Source of the DNA: Cuniculiplasma sp052315315
Lineage (GTDB): Archaea; Thermoplasmatota; Thermoplasmata; Thermoplasmatales; Thermoplasmataceae
Reading direction: 5' to 3'
NCBI GenBank assembly: GCA_052315315.1
Contig: JBLSDE010000017.1
Coordinates: 1 to 36,739, forward strand
DNA: 36,739 nt
The first letter of the stretch is position 1. The number at the start of each line of letters is the position of its first letter. Positions 25,947 through 35,214 of this stretch are shown here, one piece after another. A program made the position numbers and the translations under genes. The notes under the pieces are model-generated. The model saw only the letters and a list, made by a program, of their open reading frames with translations. It had not been told where the DNA came from and did no database searches.

Positions 25947-27077
25947 TCACTCAGAATAGAGCGTCTTCCCCTCTCCTATCACAAGCTTTGGGTGTCCCTG
26001 GAAGCTGAATGGGTCCCCTTCCCACACAGAGAATGATGCAAGTTTTCCATTCTCTATAGTTCCAAGATCTGTGAGGCCAAGAATCTCAGCGGATCTTGAT
26101 GTTATGTATGAGATGCACTCCTCCCTGGAGGCACCAAAACGCATGAAATGTCTTGTTGTCAGGAAGAGATTCCTTTGGAGTATCACAGGATGATCACTTA
26201 TGAGTGCAAACTTCACCCCTGAATCCCTTATCATCTTAACATTCCTCCATGATTCGTGCTTCAGTTCAACCTTATATGGTAGTGAATCCATTGGACCATA
26301 AACCAGTGGTATGTTTCTACCCTTAAGATCCATGAGTATCTCCGGGCTGTAAAAATCCATGCCATGGTTCACAATGGGTTTTATGTTGAATTCATCCACC
26401 AGGCTCATGAGAAAGAATGCATCATCCTGTTTATGGACATGGCACATAATCCTCTTCTCCCCCTTGAGGAGACTTATGAGGAATTCCATATCTGGATCTA
26501 TCTCGTCAATCGTCTTCTTTCCACTTTCAATTAGTTTCATTGTTTTTCTGGCCTTTGTGAATCTGTCCCTGATTATGGCAGATACGCCCATCCTTGTACT
26601 TGGCCTTCCACCCTTCCATTCCACAGTACTTCTTGGATTGTATCCCAGTGCCATCTTCACACCAATATCCCTGACATATGCCTCCTTGATGTTCTTTCCA
26701 AAATTTCTCAGAAGCGCTCCCATACCGCCCATTATGTTTCCGCTTCCCGGAAGCACAACACTATAAAGCACATTGTTTTCCACAGATTCCGTGAAGGCCA
26801 TATCATCCATGTATACTCCGTCGATGGCTCTTCCAAGGGGAAGCATGGGATCCATCTGTTCGTTTGCCTCACTCTCCCTGGACGGCTCCCCATATCTGTC
26901 CATTCCAATGTGGCTGTGTGGATCTATGAATGCAGGAGTCACAACACCCTCGGCAATTATATCTCCATCAGGCTTTGCATTACTCACATAGGAGATTCTG
27001 TCACCTTCAAAGCCAACATACACATTGTTTTTACTCCCTATCCCGTCATAGAGCGTTGTCGCCTTTACAAATTTCAT
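25947..27077 (-). CDS. Amidohydrolase-family protein
   Basis: 376 residues with the amidohydrolase layout: an N-terminal beta-sandwich strand pair, then the metal motif DPHSHIGM, HVHKQDD, a later His (PIVNHGM), SDHP near the end of the barrel, and a C-terminal sandwich strand (TIENGKLASFSVWEGDPF). It resembles imidazolonepropionase-like and dihydroorotase-like enzymes, but the substrate is not clear. On the minus strand a TTATATTTTA box lies about 23 bases before the ATG. It stands alone between the e-MtaB gene and xerA. Confidence 0.82.
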   Translation of the reverse strand: MKFVKATTLYDGIGSKNNVYVGFEGDRISYVSNAKPDGDIIAEGVVTPAFIDPHSHIGMDRYGEPSRESEANEQMDPMLPLGRAIDGVYMDDMAFTESVENNVLYSVVLPGSGNIMGGMGALLRNFGKNIKEAYVRDIGVKMALGYNPRSTVEWKGGRPSTRMGVSAIIRDRFTKARKTMKLIESGKKTIDEIDPDMEFLISLLKGEKRIMCHVHKQDDAFFLMSLVDEFNIKPIVNHGMDFYSPEILMDLKGRNIPLVYGPMDSLPYKVELKHESWRNVKMIRDSGVKFALISDHPVILQRNLFLTTRHFMRFGASREECISYITSRSAEILGLTDLGTIENGKLASFSVWEGDPFSFQGHPKLVIGEGKTLYSE

Positions 27078-27246
27078 AGATCATAAGAAGAATTCTAAAA
27101 TATAACATTTCCGCAGAATACACCTTTGCTTTTCATATTCTCTCTGATCCGTATATAAATGCAGAATTGTAAAATAACTGTCACAGATCATTTTCACAAT
27201 ATCATGGATAGATATATTTTTAAAGGAAAAATCGAATTGCTATGAT

Positions 27247-28134
27247 ATGGAAAATGATGACATTGAAAGCGATCTTACTCTTTTCAGAAATCGCATGATT
27301 GCGGAAAGAAGAAGTCCATATACAGTTAAACAGTATTCATTTTTTGCAAAAATGTTTCTCGATTTTTCGTCAAAGAGGCTCAGGGAGTGTACCCAGAAGG
27401 ATATCGAATCCTTCAAACTATTTCTTGCCACTCAGAAGAGATATTCAAAAAACAGTCAATATCTTGCCATAAAGGCAATAAAACACATGTATATTGAGAT
27501 GGGTCTGAACGTTCCAAAAAATCTCGAAGCACCAAAGAGATCTAAGAAGGTGCCAGTTTATCTCAGCAAGGGAGAGGTTGAAAGCATATTGAGAATGAGC
27601 AGAAATGATATAATCATTTACACGATCATAAATACATTCCTCTACTCAGGAATGAGGGTCAGTGAACTCTGTTCACTGAGGAATGAGGATATTGACTTTG
27701 AGAGCGGATCCATAAGAATCACCAGCGGAAAGGGTGACAAGGAGCGGATAGTTCTTGTTCCAGAAGAGGTATTAACCATTCTGAAGGAATATGCAAAATG
27801 GAAGATATCAGAAAACAGGATATCTGAATATTTCTTTGTGAGCGGAAAGATGGGGAAATATCATCCATCGACCGTGGAGAAGATGATAAGGGAAATAGCA
27901 AAATCAAGCGGGATAGGCAAAAGGGTAACACCCCATACCCTCAGGCACACATTCGCAACATCCATATTGAAAAATGGTGGTGATATAAGATTTATACAGA
28001 GAATGCTTGGGCATTCAAGTATCGGCACAACTGAAATCTACACTCACATAGACGATGAAACCATGAGGGAGATGTACTCAAGGTACAGGCCAAGGTATGG
28101 GGAAGAGGAAGAGAGAAAATCAGTTCTTCCTTGA
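27247..28134 (+). CDS. xerA: Tyrosine recombinase XerA
   Basis: 295 residues: an N-terminal SAM-like core-binding domain (about 5-90) and a catalytic domain with Arg137 (SGMRVSEL), Lys162 (SGKGDKER), His230 and Arg233 (PHTLRHTFAT), His256 (LGHSSIGTTE) and nucleophile Tyr265 (IYTHI). The family resolves chromosome dimers at dif; the enzyme from Thermoplasma acidophilum is the studied relative. ATATTTTTAAA at 27213-27223 is a TATA box about 28 bases before the ATG. I did not recognise a dif site next to the gene. Its end overlaps the convergent prenyl synthase gene by 15 bases. Confidence 0.93.
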   Translation: MENDDIESDLTLFRNRMIAERRSPYTVKQYSFFAKMFLDFSSKRLRECTQKDIESFKLFLATQKRYSKNSQYLAIKAIKHMYIEMGLNVPKNLEAPKRSKKVPVYLSKGEVESILRMSRNDIIIYTIINTFLYSGMRVSELCSLRNEDIDFESGSIRITSGKGDKERIVLVPEEVLTILKEYAKWKISENRISEYFFVSGKMGKYHPSTVEKMIREIAKSSGIGKRVTPHTLRHTFATSILKNGGDIRFIQRMLGHSSIGTTEIYTHIDDETMREMYSRYRPRYGEEEERKSVLP

Positions 28135-29187
28135 CACAAGATAGTCCGCAAACCACATAAGGAAGTCCTTCACTTCCTGATCTCCATTTACCCTTGAAAG
28201 TTTTTCCTTCCCCTTTTCTATGAATCTGTTTATGAGCCACCTTGTATAGTCCAGTGAGCCCGTATCCTCAACTATTCTCTTTAGTTTCTCAAAATCATGA
28301 TCCGAGACGTTTCCTGATGTAAGGGTATCCCATATGAATTTCCTGTCTGCATCGCCTGATCGTTTCATTGCCTCAATCATAAGAAGGGTCTGTTTTCCCT
28401 CATTAACATCGCTCTTTGGAGGTTTTCCGATCTCCTTCTCTGTTCCAAACAATCCTATAACATCGTCATGGAGCTGGAAGGCGATACCAACAAGAGAGCC
28501 GTAAACCCTCAAATCCCAGAGAGGATCATCCTCTCCTGCAATCCTTGCACCCATAAGGAGTGGCCCTTCTATTGTATATTTGGCTGTTTTTCTGAGATGA
28601 AGCCTTATAAGGTCCGATGTGGTCAGTCTGTATCCTGTGCCCGAATAGACATCAAGGCCTTCACCATATCCGGTTATTTTTATTATTTCTATAAGTTCCC
28701 TTATGGCCTTGATCTTCCTCTGATCATCTATTCCAGATCTCATTATTGCATCGAAGGAGTAATCCACAGCAAGATCTCCACCAACTATGGCAAGGCTCTC
28801 TGCAATGTGTTCTTTATCCCTCACATTGCCAATAATATCCTCAACCTCCCTGTGGAAACTTTTGAAACCCCTTCTGAGGTCGCTTCGATCCATTATGTCA
28901 TCGTGAATAAGAAAAAAGGACTGTGATATCTCAATACTTATGGCTGCGCCATATATATCTTCCGATTTTCCACCAAACATCTGGTATCCCGCGGCAACAA
29001 GTATTGGTCGCACTCTCTTTCCGCCCCTGACCGTGTATGTTCTTATGAGGTCCACTATCTTCTCCATCTCTCTGTCCTTAACCTCTCCGTAAATCTGGTC
29101 AAAATAATCCCTGAGGTGCCTGTTGATCTTCTCCCTGTGTGCTTCCATAAATTTTACAGGGTCAAGATTACCGCTGTCTGAACTCAT
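28120..29187 (-). CDS. Isoprenyl diphosphate synthase (GGPP synthase type)
   Basis: About 355 residues. The first Asp-rich motif is DDIMD (about 96-100) with RRG, and the second is LHDDVIG (about 240), each binding Mg-diphosphate. It also has the family GGKRVRP segment. The enzyme condenses IPP with allylic diphosphates to make C20 (or longer) chains for archaeal lipids. The start at 29187 is chosen because an AT-rich TATA-like tract lies about 25 bases upstream; an in-frame ATG at 29244 would add 19 poorly conserved residues. Confidence 0.88.
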   Translation of the reverse strand: MSSDSGNLDPVKFMEAHREKINRHLRDYFDQIYGEVKDREMEKIVDLIRTYTVRGGKRVRPILVAAGYQMFGGKSEDIYGAAISIEISQSFFLIHDDIMDRSDLRRGFKSFHREVEDIIGNVRDKEHIAESLAIVGGDLAVDYSFDAIMRSGIDDQRKIKAIRELIEIIKITGYGEGLDVYSGTGYRLTTSDLIRLHLRKTAKYTIEGPLLMGARIAGEDDPLWDLRVYGSLVGIAFQLHDDVIGLFGTEKEIGKPPKSDVNEGKQTLLMIEAMKRSGDADRKFIWDTLTSGNVSDHDFEKLKRIVEDTGSLDYTRWLINRFIEKGKEKLSRVNGDQEVKDFLMWFADYLVSRKN

Positions 29188-29306
29188 GGATTGATATATT
29201 CTCCTATCATAAAAAAATTGTTTATGCATATGAACATCAGGCAATGCACACTGGGATCATATTGTCTTTTTCACTAAATCCAGAAATTGCCTTAAGTTAT
29301 TAGGTA

Positions 29307-30002
29307 ATGTGGAATCAGGAGTCAGTGAAAGATTTCGCTAAGTATTCTGATGTTCAAAAAAATGAAATATTCAAGGTTTACGGAGGTATTGATGAGGCAG
29401 GGAAGGGTCCAGTGATAGGGCCAATGGCAATAGGCATAGTTGTGGCAGATGAAGATATCATGAAAAGCATAGGTGCAAAGGATTCAAAAAAGCTGAGTCA
29501 GGCCTCCAGAATCAGAATAGGGGAAATTATCAGAAGAGAGGCAGAATACTGGGATGTAAATCTGATCGATTCTTCCTATATTAATGAAAGAATGAACGAG
29601 ATGACAATAAACAGGATGGAGGAGATCGAGGTTTCCAGAATTATTGAAAAATCAGGATACAGTCATTTTATTGTTGACTCATTTGATGTAAATGAAAAGA
29701 GGCTCTCATCAGTTCTCTCAACCATGACAGGCAGGAGTGTTGTTTGCAGGCATAAGGCTGACCAGCTCTATGCAAATGTATCTGCTGCTTCCATACTTGC
29801 AAAACTTTCAAGAGAAGAGGCAATGGATAGGATCAGAAAAGATTACGGTGATACAGGTTCAGGGTATCCATCAGATCCCAGGACAATAGATTTCCTGAAA
29901 AGATCCATTATGGAAGGTGTTGATATATCCGGGATAGTAAGAACCCACTGGAAAACCTACACTTCCCTGTTGAACGAGATAAATCAGAAGAGAATCTTTT
30001 AA
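29307..30002 (+). CDS. rnhB: Ribonuclease HII
   Basis: 231 residues. The active-site motif is GGIDEAGKGPVIGPM with Asp29 and Glu30, the third acidic residue is Asp124 (FIVDSFDV), and the fourth is in HKADQLYANVSAASILAK (Asp152). It cleaves RNA in RNA-DNA hybrids and at single ribonucleotides in DNA. The first 25 residues extend beyond the usual start of the family and may be extra or come from an early ATG choice. It is divergent from the prenyl synthase gene. Confidence 0.9.
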   Translation: MWNQESVKDFAKYSDVQKNEIFKVYGGIDEAGKGPVIGPMAIGIVVADEDIMKSIGAKDSKKLSQASRIRIGEIIRREAEYWDVNLIDSSYINERMNEMTINRMEEIEVSRIIEKSGYSHFIVDSFDVNEKRLSSVLSTMTGRSVVCRHKADQLYANVSAASILAKLSREEAMDRIRKDYGDTGSGYPSDPRTIDFLKRSIMEGVDISGIVRTHWKTYTSLLNEINQKRIF

Positions 30003-30122
30003 AACAGAATAATACAATTTCATCTGTAAGCACATGGAGCAATTAAAAAAAGGGGACTTATGAAACTGCTTGTGAGAAAGATTAAACATTAAGTTAAAGT
30101 ATTAACAAAAACTTAATGAATT

Positions 30123-30830
30123 GTGTCAGAAGAACAGATCAAAGACTCAGATATACCGAGAGATAGAGATGAAATAGCGTATGATTACAACGAGAGGGGC
30201 ATATCCTTTTTCAACCTTAAAAAATATCCTGAAGCCATAAAGGAGTTTACAAAGGCCATAAAGGTGTTGCAGAACGATCCAGATTATTATTTCAACAGGG
30301 GCCTGTCCTATTACTCCATGAGAATGTACGATTCTGCAATAAAGGATTATGAAAAGGCCATTGAGTTGATCCCAGGAAACGCCGATTATCACAATGCCCT
30401 TGGGGCAGCCCTTGAGGATATGGGTAAAATAAAGGATGCCGAGAAGGAGTTTACAAAGGCCATAGAAATTGAATCTGATATTCCGGACTTCTACTATAAC
30501 AGGGGAAACGCCAGATACAGGTTGGGAATGAAGGAAGAGGCACTGAAGGATTATTCAGAGGCAGTGAGACTGAACTCCATGGATCAGATTTTCGTATACA
30601 AGAGATATGAGACTCTGATGGAGATGGGAAGGTATGAGGAGGCACTCAGGGATATCAATTCAGCAATTGATCTTGTACCTGAAAATGGTGCATACTACAT
30701 ACTCAAGGCAGATACACTGGGAAAGATGGGAAAGATTCAGGATGCACTGAAGACTCTTGATGAAGCCATGAAATTCAGTGTGAATCCTGATGAAGTTCAG
30801 GCCAAGAGAAAGGAACTGGAAAGCCTTTAA
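30123..30830 (+). CDS. TPR-repeat protein coupled to XPD helicase
   Basis: 235 residues made of about six tetratricopeptide repeats, each with the A/G-x3-AxxxY or NRGxxxYxxxxYxxAIKDYxxAI pattern (for example at about 24-57, 58-91, 92-125 and 126-159). TPR arrays form superhelical scaffolds for protein binding. GTG is the start with no SD, and a TATA-like stretch lies about 26 bases upstream. Its stop is fused with the XPD start as TAATG, so the two proteins are co-translated and may interact; that is an inference from context. Confidence 0.85.
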   Translation: MSEEQIKDSDIPRDRDEIAYDYNERGISFFNLKKYPEAIKEFTKAIKVLQNDPDYYFNRGLSYYSMRMYDSAIKDYEKAIELIPGNADYHNALGAALEDMGKIKDAEKEFTKAIEIESDIPDFYYNRGNARYRLGMKEEALKDYSEAVRLNSMDQIFVYKRYETLMEMGRYEEALRDINSAIDLVPENGAYYILKADTLGKMGKIQDALKTLDEAMKFSVNPDEVQAKRKELESL

Positions 30831-32728
30831 TGGAAACGGTCAGAGAAGATGGGAGATATGGCAGTATTGTTTTACGGCCATATCAGATAAGGGCTGTAAA
30901 TTTCGCCATAAAGACACTCGGTGAGGGAAAACATGCCATTATTCAGTCCCCAACAGGCTCTGGAAAAACCCTCATATCACTCTTCTCTTCCATACTTTTC
31001 GCAAAGCAGTCAGGAAAGAGAATCATTTATCTGACAAGAACAAACTCCCAGCAGGCAAATATAATGAAGGAAATGAACCTTATCAGAAAGTCCATAAGGT
31101 TCAGGGCCGTGGTTATGCAGGGGAGGATTAATCTTTGCCCACTTTACATGGAAATAGAAAAGGAGAAGGAATTCACTCCTGAATCTCTTTCAAGAATGTG
31201 CTCTGCAAGAAAAAAGAGAACCATGGAGAAGAGGGATGGCGGATGCAGATATTACAATGAAAAGATAAGGGATCAGGGCAATATAGATATGATTCTTGAC
31301 GAAACTCCATCCCCTGAAGATCTCTTCACATCACTGAGTTCCAGAGGAATATGTCCCTACGAGTCAATAAAGTACGCAATGAAGGATGCAGATATTGTGG
31401 TGATGCCATATGCATATTTCATAAGCCCAGATATGGCTCTTGGTGTACTTTACAATATGCGCACATCAAGGGAAAATGTTGTTGTGGTAATTGATGAGGC
31501 TCACAATCTCCCGGAAATGGCAAGGCAGGTCAATTCCTTTGAAATCACATGGAATATGGTAAATCTTTCAGAAAAGGAATCCCAGGATTTTGGTGATCCA
31601 GAAATAATGCCAAGGGTCAGGGTTTCTGACTTTATGGAGGCAATTAGGTCAGGTATGATCGATCTATTCAGTGATATGCCTTCAGGGATGGATGAAAAGC
31701 GCATTATGTTCAGGGATGTGTATTCCTATATAGCTATGGCAGGAAGATACAATCCGGAGGACGTGGAATACATGGTAGACGCACTGGCAAACTTTGGCGA
31801 GGTTGTGGAGAATCAGAAGGAAAAAATTGGCAGGGTTCCAATGTCCCATATTTCATCCCTCGCATCCAAGCTCAAGTTTCTGAACTACGGAGATGATGAA
31901 AGGTATGTGTGTATCCTCAGAAAAGGAGAGGAAAGCCAGGATTTATCAGTGGAGGCCTACTGCCTTGATCCATCCATAATTCTGGAACAGATGAGGCGTT
32001 CACTTACCATACAGGTTTCTGCAACCCTTGAACCACTGCATATATACATAAACATGACTGGTTTCACAAATAACAACTTTCTGAATATAGGAAGAATATT
32101 TCCCGAGGAAAATCTTCTTTCTCTTTATGACAACAATCTCACAACAAAGTATGAAGCCATGGATGGGAAGATGGAGGTGAAGATTGCCGAAAGAATAGAA
32201 CAGATTCTGAAAAAAACAGGAAAAAGGTCCCTGGTTCTTTTTCCTTCCTTTAATGTGATGGGTAGAATCCTCAGGCATCTGGATTCATACGATTCCGGAT
32301 TCGTGGAGAGAAGGGACCTGAGGACTGTGGAATTCAATTCAATGATCAGCAGGTTCAGGGAGGAGGGAGGCACCATTTTCGGTGTTATAGGAGGAAGATT
32401 GTCTGAAGGCATAGATCTTCCAGGGAAGCTCTTGGAAGTTCTCGTGATAGTGGGCATTCCATTTCCAAGACCGGATATAAGGCAAAAAATTCTCGCATCC
32501 TATTATGAACATGAATTTGGAAACGGCTGGGAGTACGCCTTCATGTTCCCTGCCATAATAAGGCTGAAACAGGCCATGGGAAGGGTCATAAGGAGCGAAA
32601 AGGACAGGGGTGTTATAATAATTCTGGACAGCAGGGTTACCATGTTTTCAGAATACATAGATTCAAAACCGGCCTCCGACGATCTGAGGGAAATAGATGA
32701 TTTTTTCAGCAAATATGGGGATAATTAA
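30830..32728 (+). CDS. xpd: XPD/Rad3-type iron-sulfur DNA helicase
   Basis: 632-residue SF2 helicase. Walker A is PTGSGKT (41-47), DEAH lies at 222-225, and motif VI is QAMGRVIRSEKDRG near the C-terminus. Four Cys (103, 124, 139, 175) in the expected spacing form the FeS-cluster domain between motifs I and II. It is a 5'-3' helicase acting in nucleotide excision repair and replication-block handling. The length fits the Thermoplasma acidophilum XPD of known structure. It is coupled to the TPR gene by TAATG. Confidence 0.93.
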   Translation: METVREDGRYGSIVLRPYQIRAVNFAIKTLGEGKHAIIQSPTGSGKTLISLFSSILFAKQSGKRIIYLTRTNSQQANIMKEMNLIRKSIRFRAVVMQGRINLCPLYMEIEKEKEFTPESLSRMCSARKKRTMEKRDGGCRYYNEKIRDQGNIDMILDETPSPEDLFTSLSSRGICPYESIKYAMKDADIVVMPYAYFISPDMALGVLYNMRTSRENVVVVIDEAHNLPEMARQVNSFEITWNMVNLSEKESQDFGDPEIMPRVRVSDFMEAIRSGMIDLFSDMPSGMDEKRIMFRDVYSYIAMAGRYNPEDVEYMVDALANFGEVVENQKEKIGRVPMSHISSLASKLKFLNYGDDERYVCILRKGEESQDLSVEAYCLDPSIILEQMRRSLTIQVSATLEPLHIYINMTGFTNNNFLNIGRIFPEENLLSLYDNNLTTKYEAMDGKMEVKIAERIEQILKKTGKRSLVLFPSFNVMGRILRHLDSYDSGFVERRDLRTVEFNSMISRFREEGGTIFGVIGGRLSEGIDLPGKLLEVLVIVGIPFPRPDIRQKILASYYEHEFGNGWEYAFMFPAIIRLKQAMGRVIRSEKDRGVIIILDSRVTMFSEYIDSKPASDDLREIDDFFSKYGDN

Positions 32729-32844
32729 TCCACCAAAACATGAAATCAAATCCAAAAATCGGAATGGATAAAATTTCCCATGGGGTACTTATTTCCCATA
32801 ATTCCATGAGAAGATATTTAAAATTAGATGCACTGAAAGAGATT

Positions 32845-33453
32845 ATGGAATATGTTGATTCTATAATAGTGATACCTGGAACAATGGCACACTGTTATGA
32901 CGTCAGCCACGGAGGAAAGAGAATTCTCATAGATGCAGGAACAAAGGGTTCAGGAAAAAAGATTGTCTCCTACTATGAAAAACTTCATTCAAAACCTGAT
33001 ATATTACTTATTACACATTATCATCCGGATCATATTGGGGGAATACCTTATATAAGAGAAGCCTTCAATCCCAGCGTATATGTACCGGAGGGAGAAAAGG
33101 ATGTCATAGCAGGCAAAAGGAAAATGGTGCCTGCAAATTCATTGATTTCAAAATTCATATCCGGTATGGCAAAAATGAATAAGAACGATGGTCTTCTTCC
33201 AATGTCAGAGTTTTCAATGGATGGTGTTAAGGTCATCTCAACTGCCGGTCACACTCCTGATAGTAGATCCTTTGTGTTTGAGAACATGAAGAGCATATTT
33301 GTAGGGGATGCCGCTATGAAAAAGAAGGATCAGATTGAGTTCAACAGATCATTTACGCTCTTTCCGGATAAGGCTGAAAAATCCATAGAACTCATAAAAA
33401 CTTACAAAGGATACACAGTTTATCCAGGTCATGGAAACGTCTTTAAAATATAG
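32845..33453 (+). CDS. MBL-fold metallohydrolase
   Basis: About 202 residues. The metal motif is HYHPDH (58-63), then TAGHTPDS, VGDAAMKK and a final PGHG, the classic order for glyoxalase II-like MBL hydrolases. The ATG at 32845 is favoured: ATATTTAAAATTA (32814-32826) lies about 25 bases upstream, and the predicted product then starts with the usual short strand before the first motif. The longer frame from 32740 would place this TATA box inside the coding region. The substrate is unknown. Confidence 0.8.
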   Translation: MEYVDSIIVIPGTMAHCYDVSHGGKRILIDAGTKGSGKKIVSYYEKLHSKPDILLITHYHPDHIGGIPYIREAFNPSVYVPEGEKDVIAGKRKMVPANSLISKFISGMAKMNKNDGLLPMSEFSMDGVKVISTAGHTPDSRSFVFENMKSIFVGDAAMKKKDQIEFNRSFTLFPDKAEKSIELIKTYKGYTVYPGHGNVFKI

Positions 33454-33476
33454 TGTGAGGTGTCATTCTGAAGCTG

Positions 33477-33998
33477 ATGAAAAGGAGATCTTCCAAAAAA
33501 GTTATAATAAATGGAAAAACATATTCCAGCGTGAGGATGCCAGAAGATGGTTTTAACCCTCCACTGGTGAGGAGGTTCCAGATAGATGATCTGAACAGGG
33601 TCATGCAAATTTCGGCAAAATCACTATCTGAAAAATATTCAGAAGATCTTATGATAGAGATCTTCCAGTCATGGCCAGACGGCTTTCTGGTATCGGAACA
33701 GGAGAATCAGATCAATGGATTTCTTGCCGGGCGAAAGATGTCAAGAAGCGAGGCCCGGATTCTGATGCTTGCAGTTGAAGAAAACCTTAGAAATATGGGA
33801 ATCGGTGGAATGCTTCTGGAAAAATTCATTGATATATCAAGGGTTTATGGGATAATAGTTTTGAGACTTGAAGTAAGAACAGATAATAAAAAAGGTATTG
33901 AATTCTATCAGAAACACGGCTTCCTTGTTACCTCCATACTGAGGAATTACTACAGTGATGGTTCTGACGCCTATATAATGTGGCGCCAGTTAATATGA
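33477..33998 (+). CDS. GNAT-family N-acetyltransferase (RimI-like)
   Basis: 173 residues. The acetyl-CoA binding motif A is LRNMGIGGMLL after the beta4 strand (ARILMLAVEE), and motif B is RLEVRTDNKKGIEFYQKHGF, typical of RimI-like protein N-terminal acetyltransferases. An N-terminal extension of about 30 residues precedes the GNAT core. It follows the MBL gene by 23 bases and overlaps the convergent nucleotidyltransferase gene by nine bases. Confidence 0.85.
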   Translation: MKRRSSKKVIINGKTYSSVRMPEDGFNPPLVRRFQIDDLNRVMQISAKSLSEKYSEDLMIEIFQSWPDGFLVSEQENQINGFLAGRKMSRSEARILMLAVEENLRNMGIGGMLLEKFIDISRVYGIIVLRLEVRTDNKKGIEFYQKHGFLVTSILRNYYSDGSDAYIMWRQLI

Positions 33999-34922
33999 AA
34001 GAACTTCCAGTTTTGTTGGCGTAAATGCCTTGAGGTCAACATTGTTTTCAAGATCCATGACCTTGCCTGCGGTGTAGAGTGATCCATTTCCATTTGTTAT
34101 TATTCCGTCACCATGAATGAATCTGATTATGTTTCCCCTGTTTATGCTTACTGTGGAACCATCCTTCAGGAAGTATTCAACTATGGACATCTTTCCCTTT
34201 GAATATATGTTCCTCATATATCCGAAATCCGTATCTTCCCTTCCAAGGTACTCCTTTCTTACAAGTTCCAGCTCCTTCTCACTGTCCACCCCAATCCAGA
34301 AAGAATCCTCTCTGTATGCGCCTATTTCCTTCCTTCTTGCGAGTTCAGGATAAACGGTCGTTTCAATATCCTTACCGTTATAATCGTTGAAGAAGAGATC
34401 CCTTATTTTGGATTTTATGTAGTACATTCCGGAGTTTATATAATGATCAAGTACCGGTTTTTCCCGGAATGATACTACCTGATCGCCAAGAAGTTCCACT
34501 ATGCCATATGGGCTCTTCATCTTTGTCACAAGCATTGTCATCCCATACTGGGACTCCTCACCAAACCTGGCAAATCTTCCATAGTTTATATCAGTAACCA
34601 CGTCTCCGTTTCTGAGAATTATATCCTCGTCATTTGTATTTTTCAGAAGATTTCTTACTGAATATAGAGTTCCCATGGGCTTTTCTTCCCTGAGATAGTG
34701 GAATCTCATTCCGTTATGTTCGCTTCCGTATCTCTCTTCTATTTTTTCCCCCAGGTGTCCTGAGAGTATATATACGTCCTTTATCCCAACGCTTTTAAAA
34801 TCCAGAAGCTGTCTATCCATAATGGTGTAATTTTCCTTTATCTCAACAAGCACTTTCGGTATTTCGTCAGTGATTGGCTTCAGTCTTTTTCCGTATCCAC
34901 CGGACAATATTGCTCCTATCAT
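33990..34922 (-). CDS. Sugar-phosphate nucleotidyltransferase
   Basis: 310 residues. The N-terminal signature ILSGGYGKRLKPITDEIPKVL (about 5-25) binds the nucleotide, and GDVVTD (about 105-110) provides the metal Asp. Next come the sugar-binding YGIVELLGDQVVSFREKP and an INSGMYYI segment. It activates a hexose 1-phosphate, likely mannose- or glucose-type, for glycan or glycoprotein synthesis. The last 75 residues form a short beta-rich domain, perhaps cupin- or left-handed-helix-like. A TTTATAATA box lies about 30 bases upstream. Confidence 0.88.
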   Translation of the reverse strand: MIGAILSGGYGKRLKPITDEIPKVLVEIKENYTIMDRQLLDFKSVGIKDVYILSGHLGEKIEERYGSEHNGMRFHYLREEKPMGTLYSVRNLLKNTNDEDIILRNGDVVTDINYGRFARFGEESQYGMTMLVTKMKSPYGIVELLGDQVVSFREKPVLDHYINSGMYYIKSKIRDLFFNDYNGKDIETTVYPELARRKEIGAYREDSFWIGVDSEKELELVRKEYLGREDTDFGYMRNIYSKGKMSIVEYFLKDGSTVSINRGNIIRFIHGDGIITNGNGSLYTAGKVMDLENNVDLKAFTPTKLEVLSY

Positions 34923-34997
34923 TCTCTCACTTTAACTCCATAATTATGAGGTATTATAAACATTCTGAGTGTGTCTTTATTGAAATATATATACTGC

Positions 34998-35039
34998 AGA
35001 TTCACAGTCTTTAATGCCCTTAAAGTTCTTCGTGAATCT
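34998..35039. repeat. Nested palindrome at the edge of the right accessory island
   Basis: AGATTCAC at 34998-35005 pairs with GTGAATCT at 35032-35039. Inside it CTTTAA at 35009-35014 pairs with TTAAAG at 35020-35025 around TGCCC. It lies between the divergent nucleotidyltransferase and the island genes. It could be a regulatory site, a recombination site or a structured transcript; nothing in the sequence decides. Confidence 0.45.
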
Positions 35040-35214
35040 CTGGCATTTAGAAATAAAATATTAATTTCATCAAAAATTGGCGATTATTAATTTTCCATAA
35101 GATGTTTTAATAGTTCGCAACATTTAATCGTGTAATTCAATTCTATTGCTGGAATTATGGATGAATTATTCAACCTTAACCTGATTGTAATCATAGAAGA
35201 ACCAATAGAAATTT

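Noticed and set aside
26359..26766. 135-codon frame opposite the amidohydrolase
   Set aside because: Shadow of a well supported gene on the other strand.
27078..27246. dif site next to xerA
   Set aside because: I saw no pair of 11-bp inverted arms with a short spacer in this interval; a genome-wide search would be needed.
28468..28926. 152-codon frame opposite the prenyl synthase
   Set aside because: Antisense shadow; the minus strand carries the Asp-rich motifs of a real enzyme.
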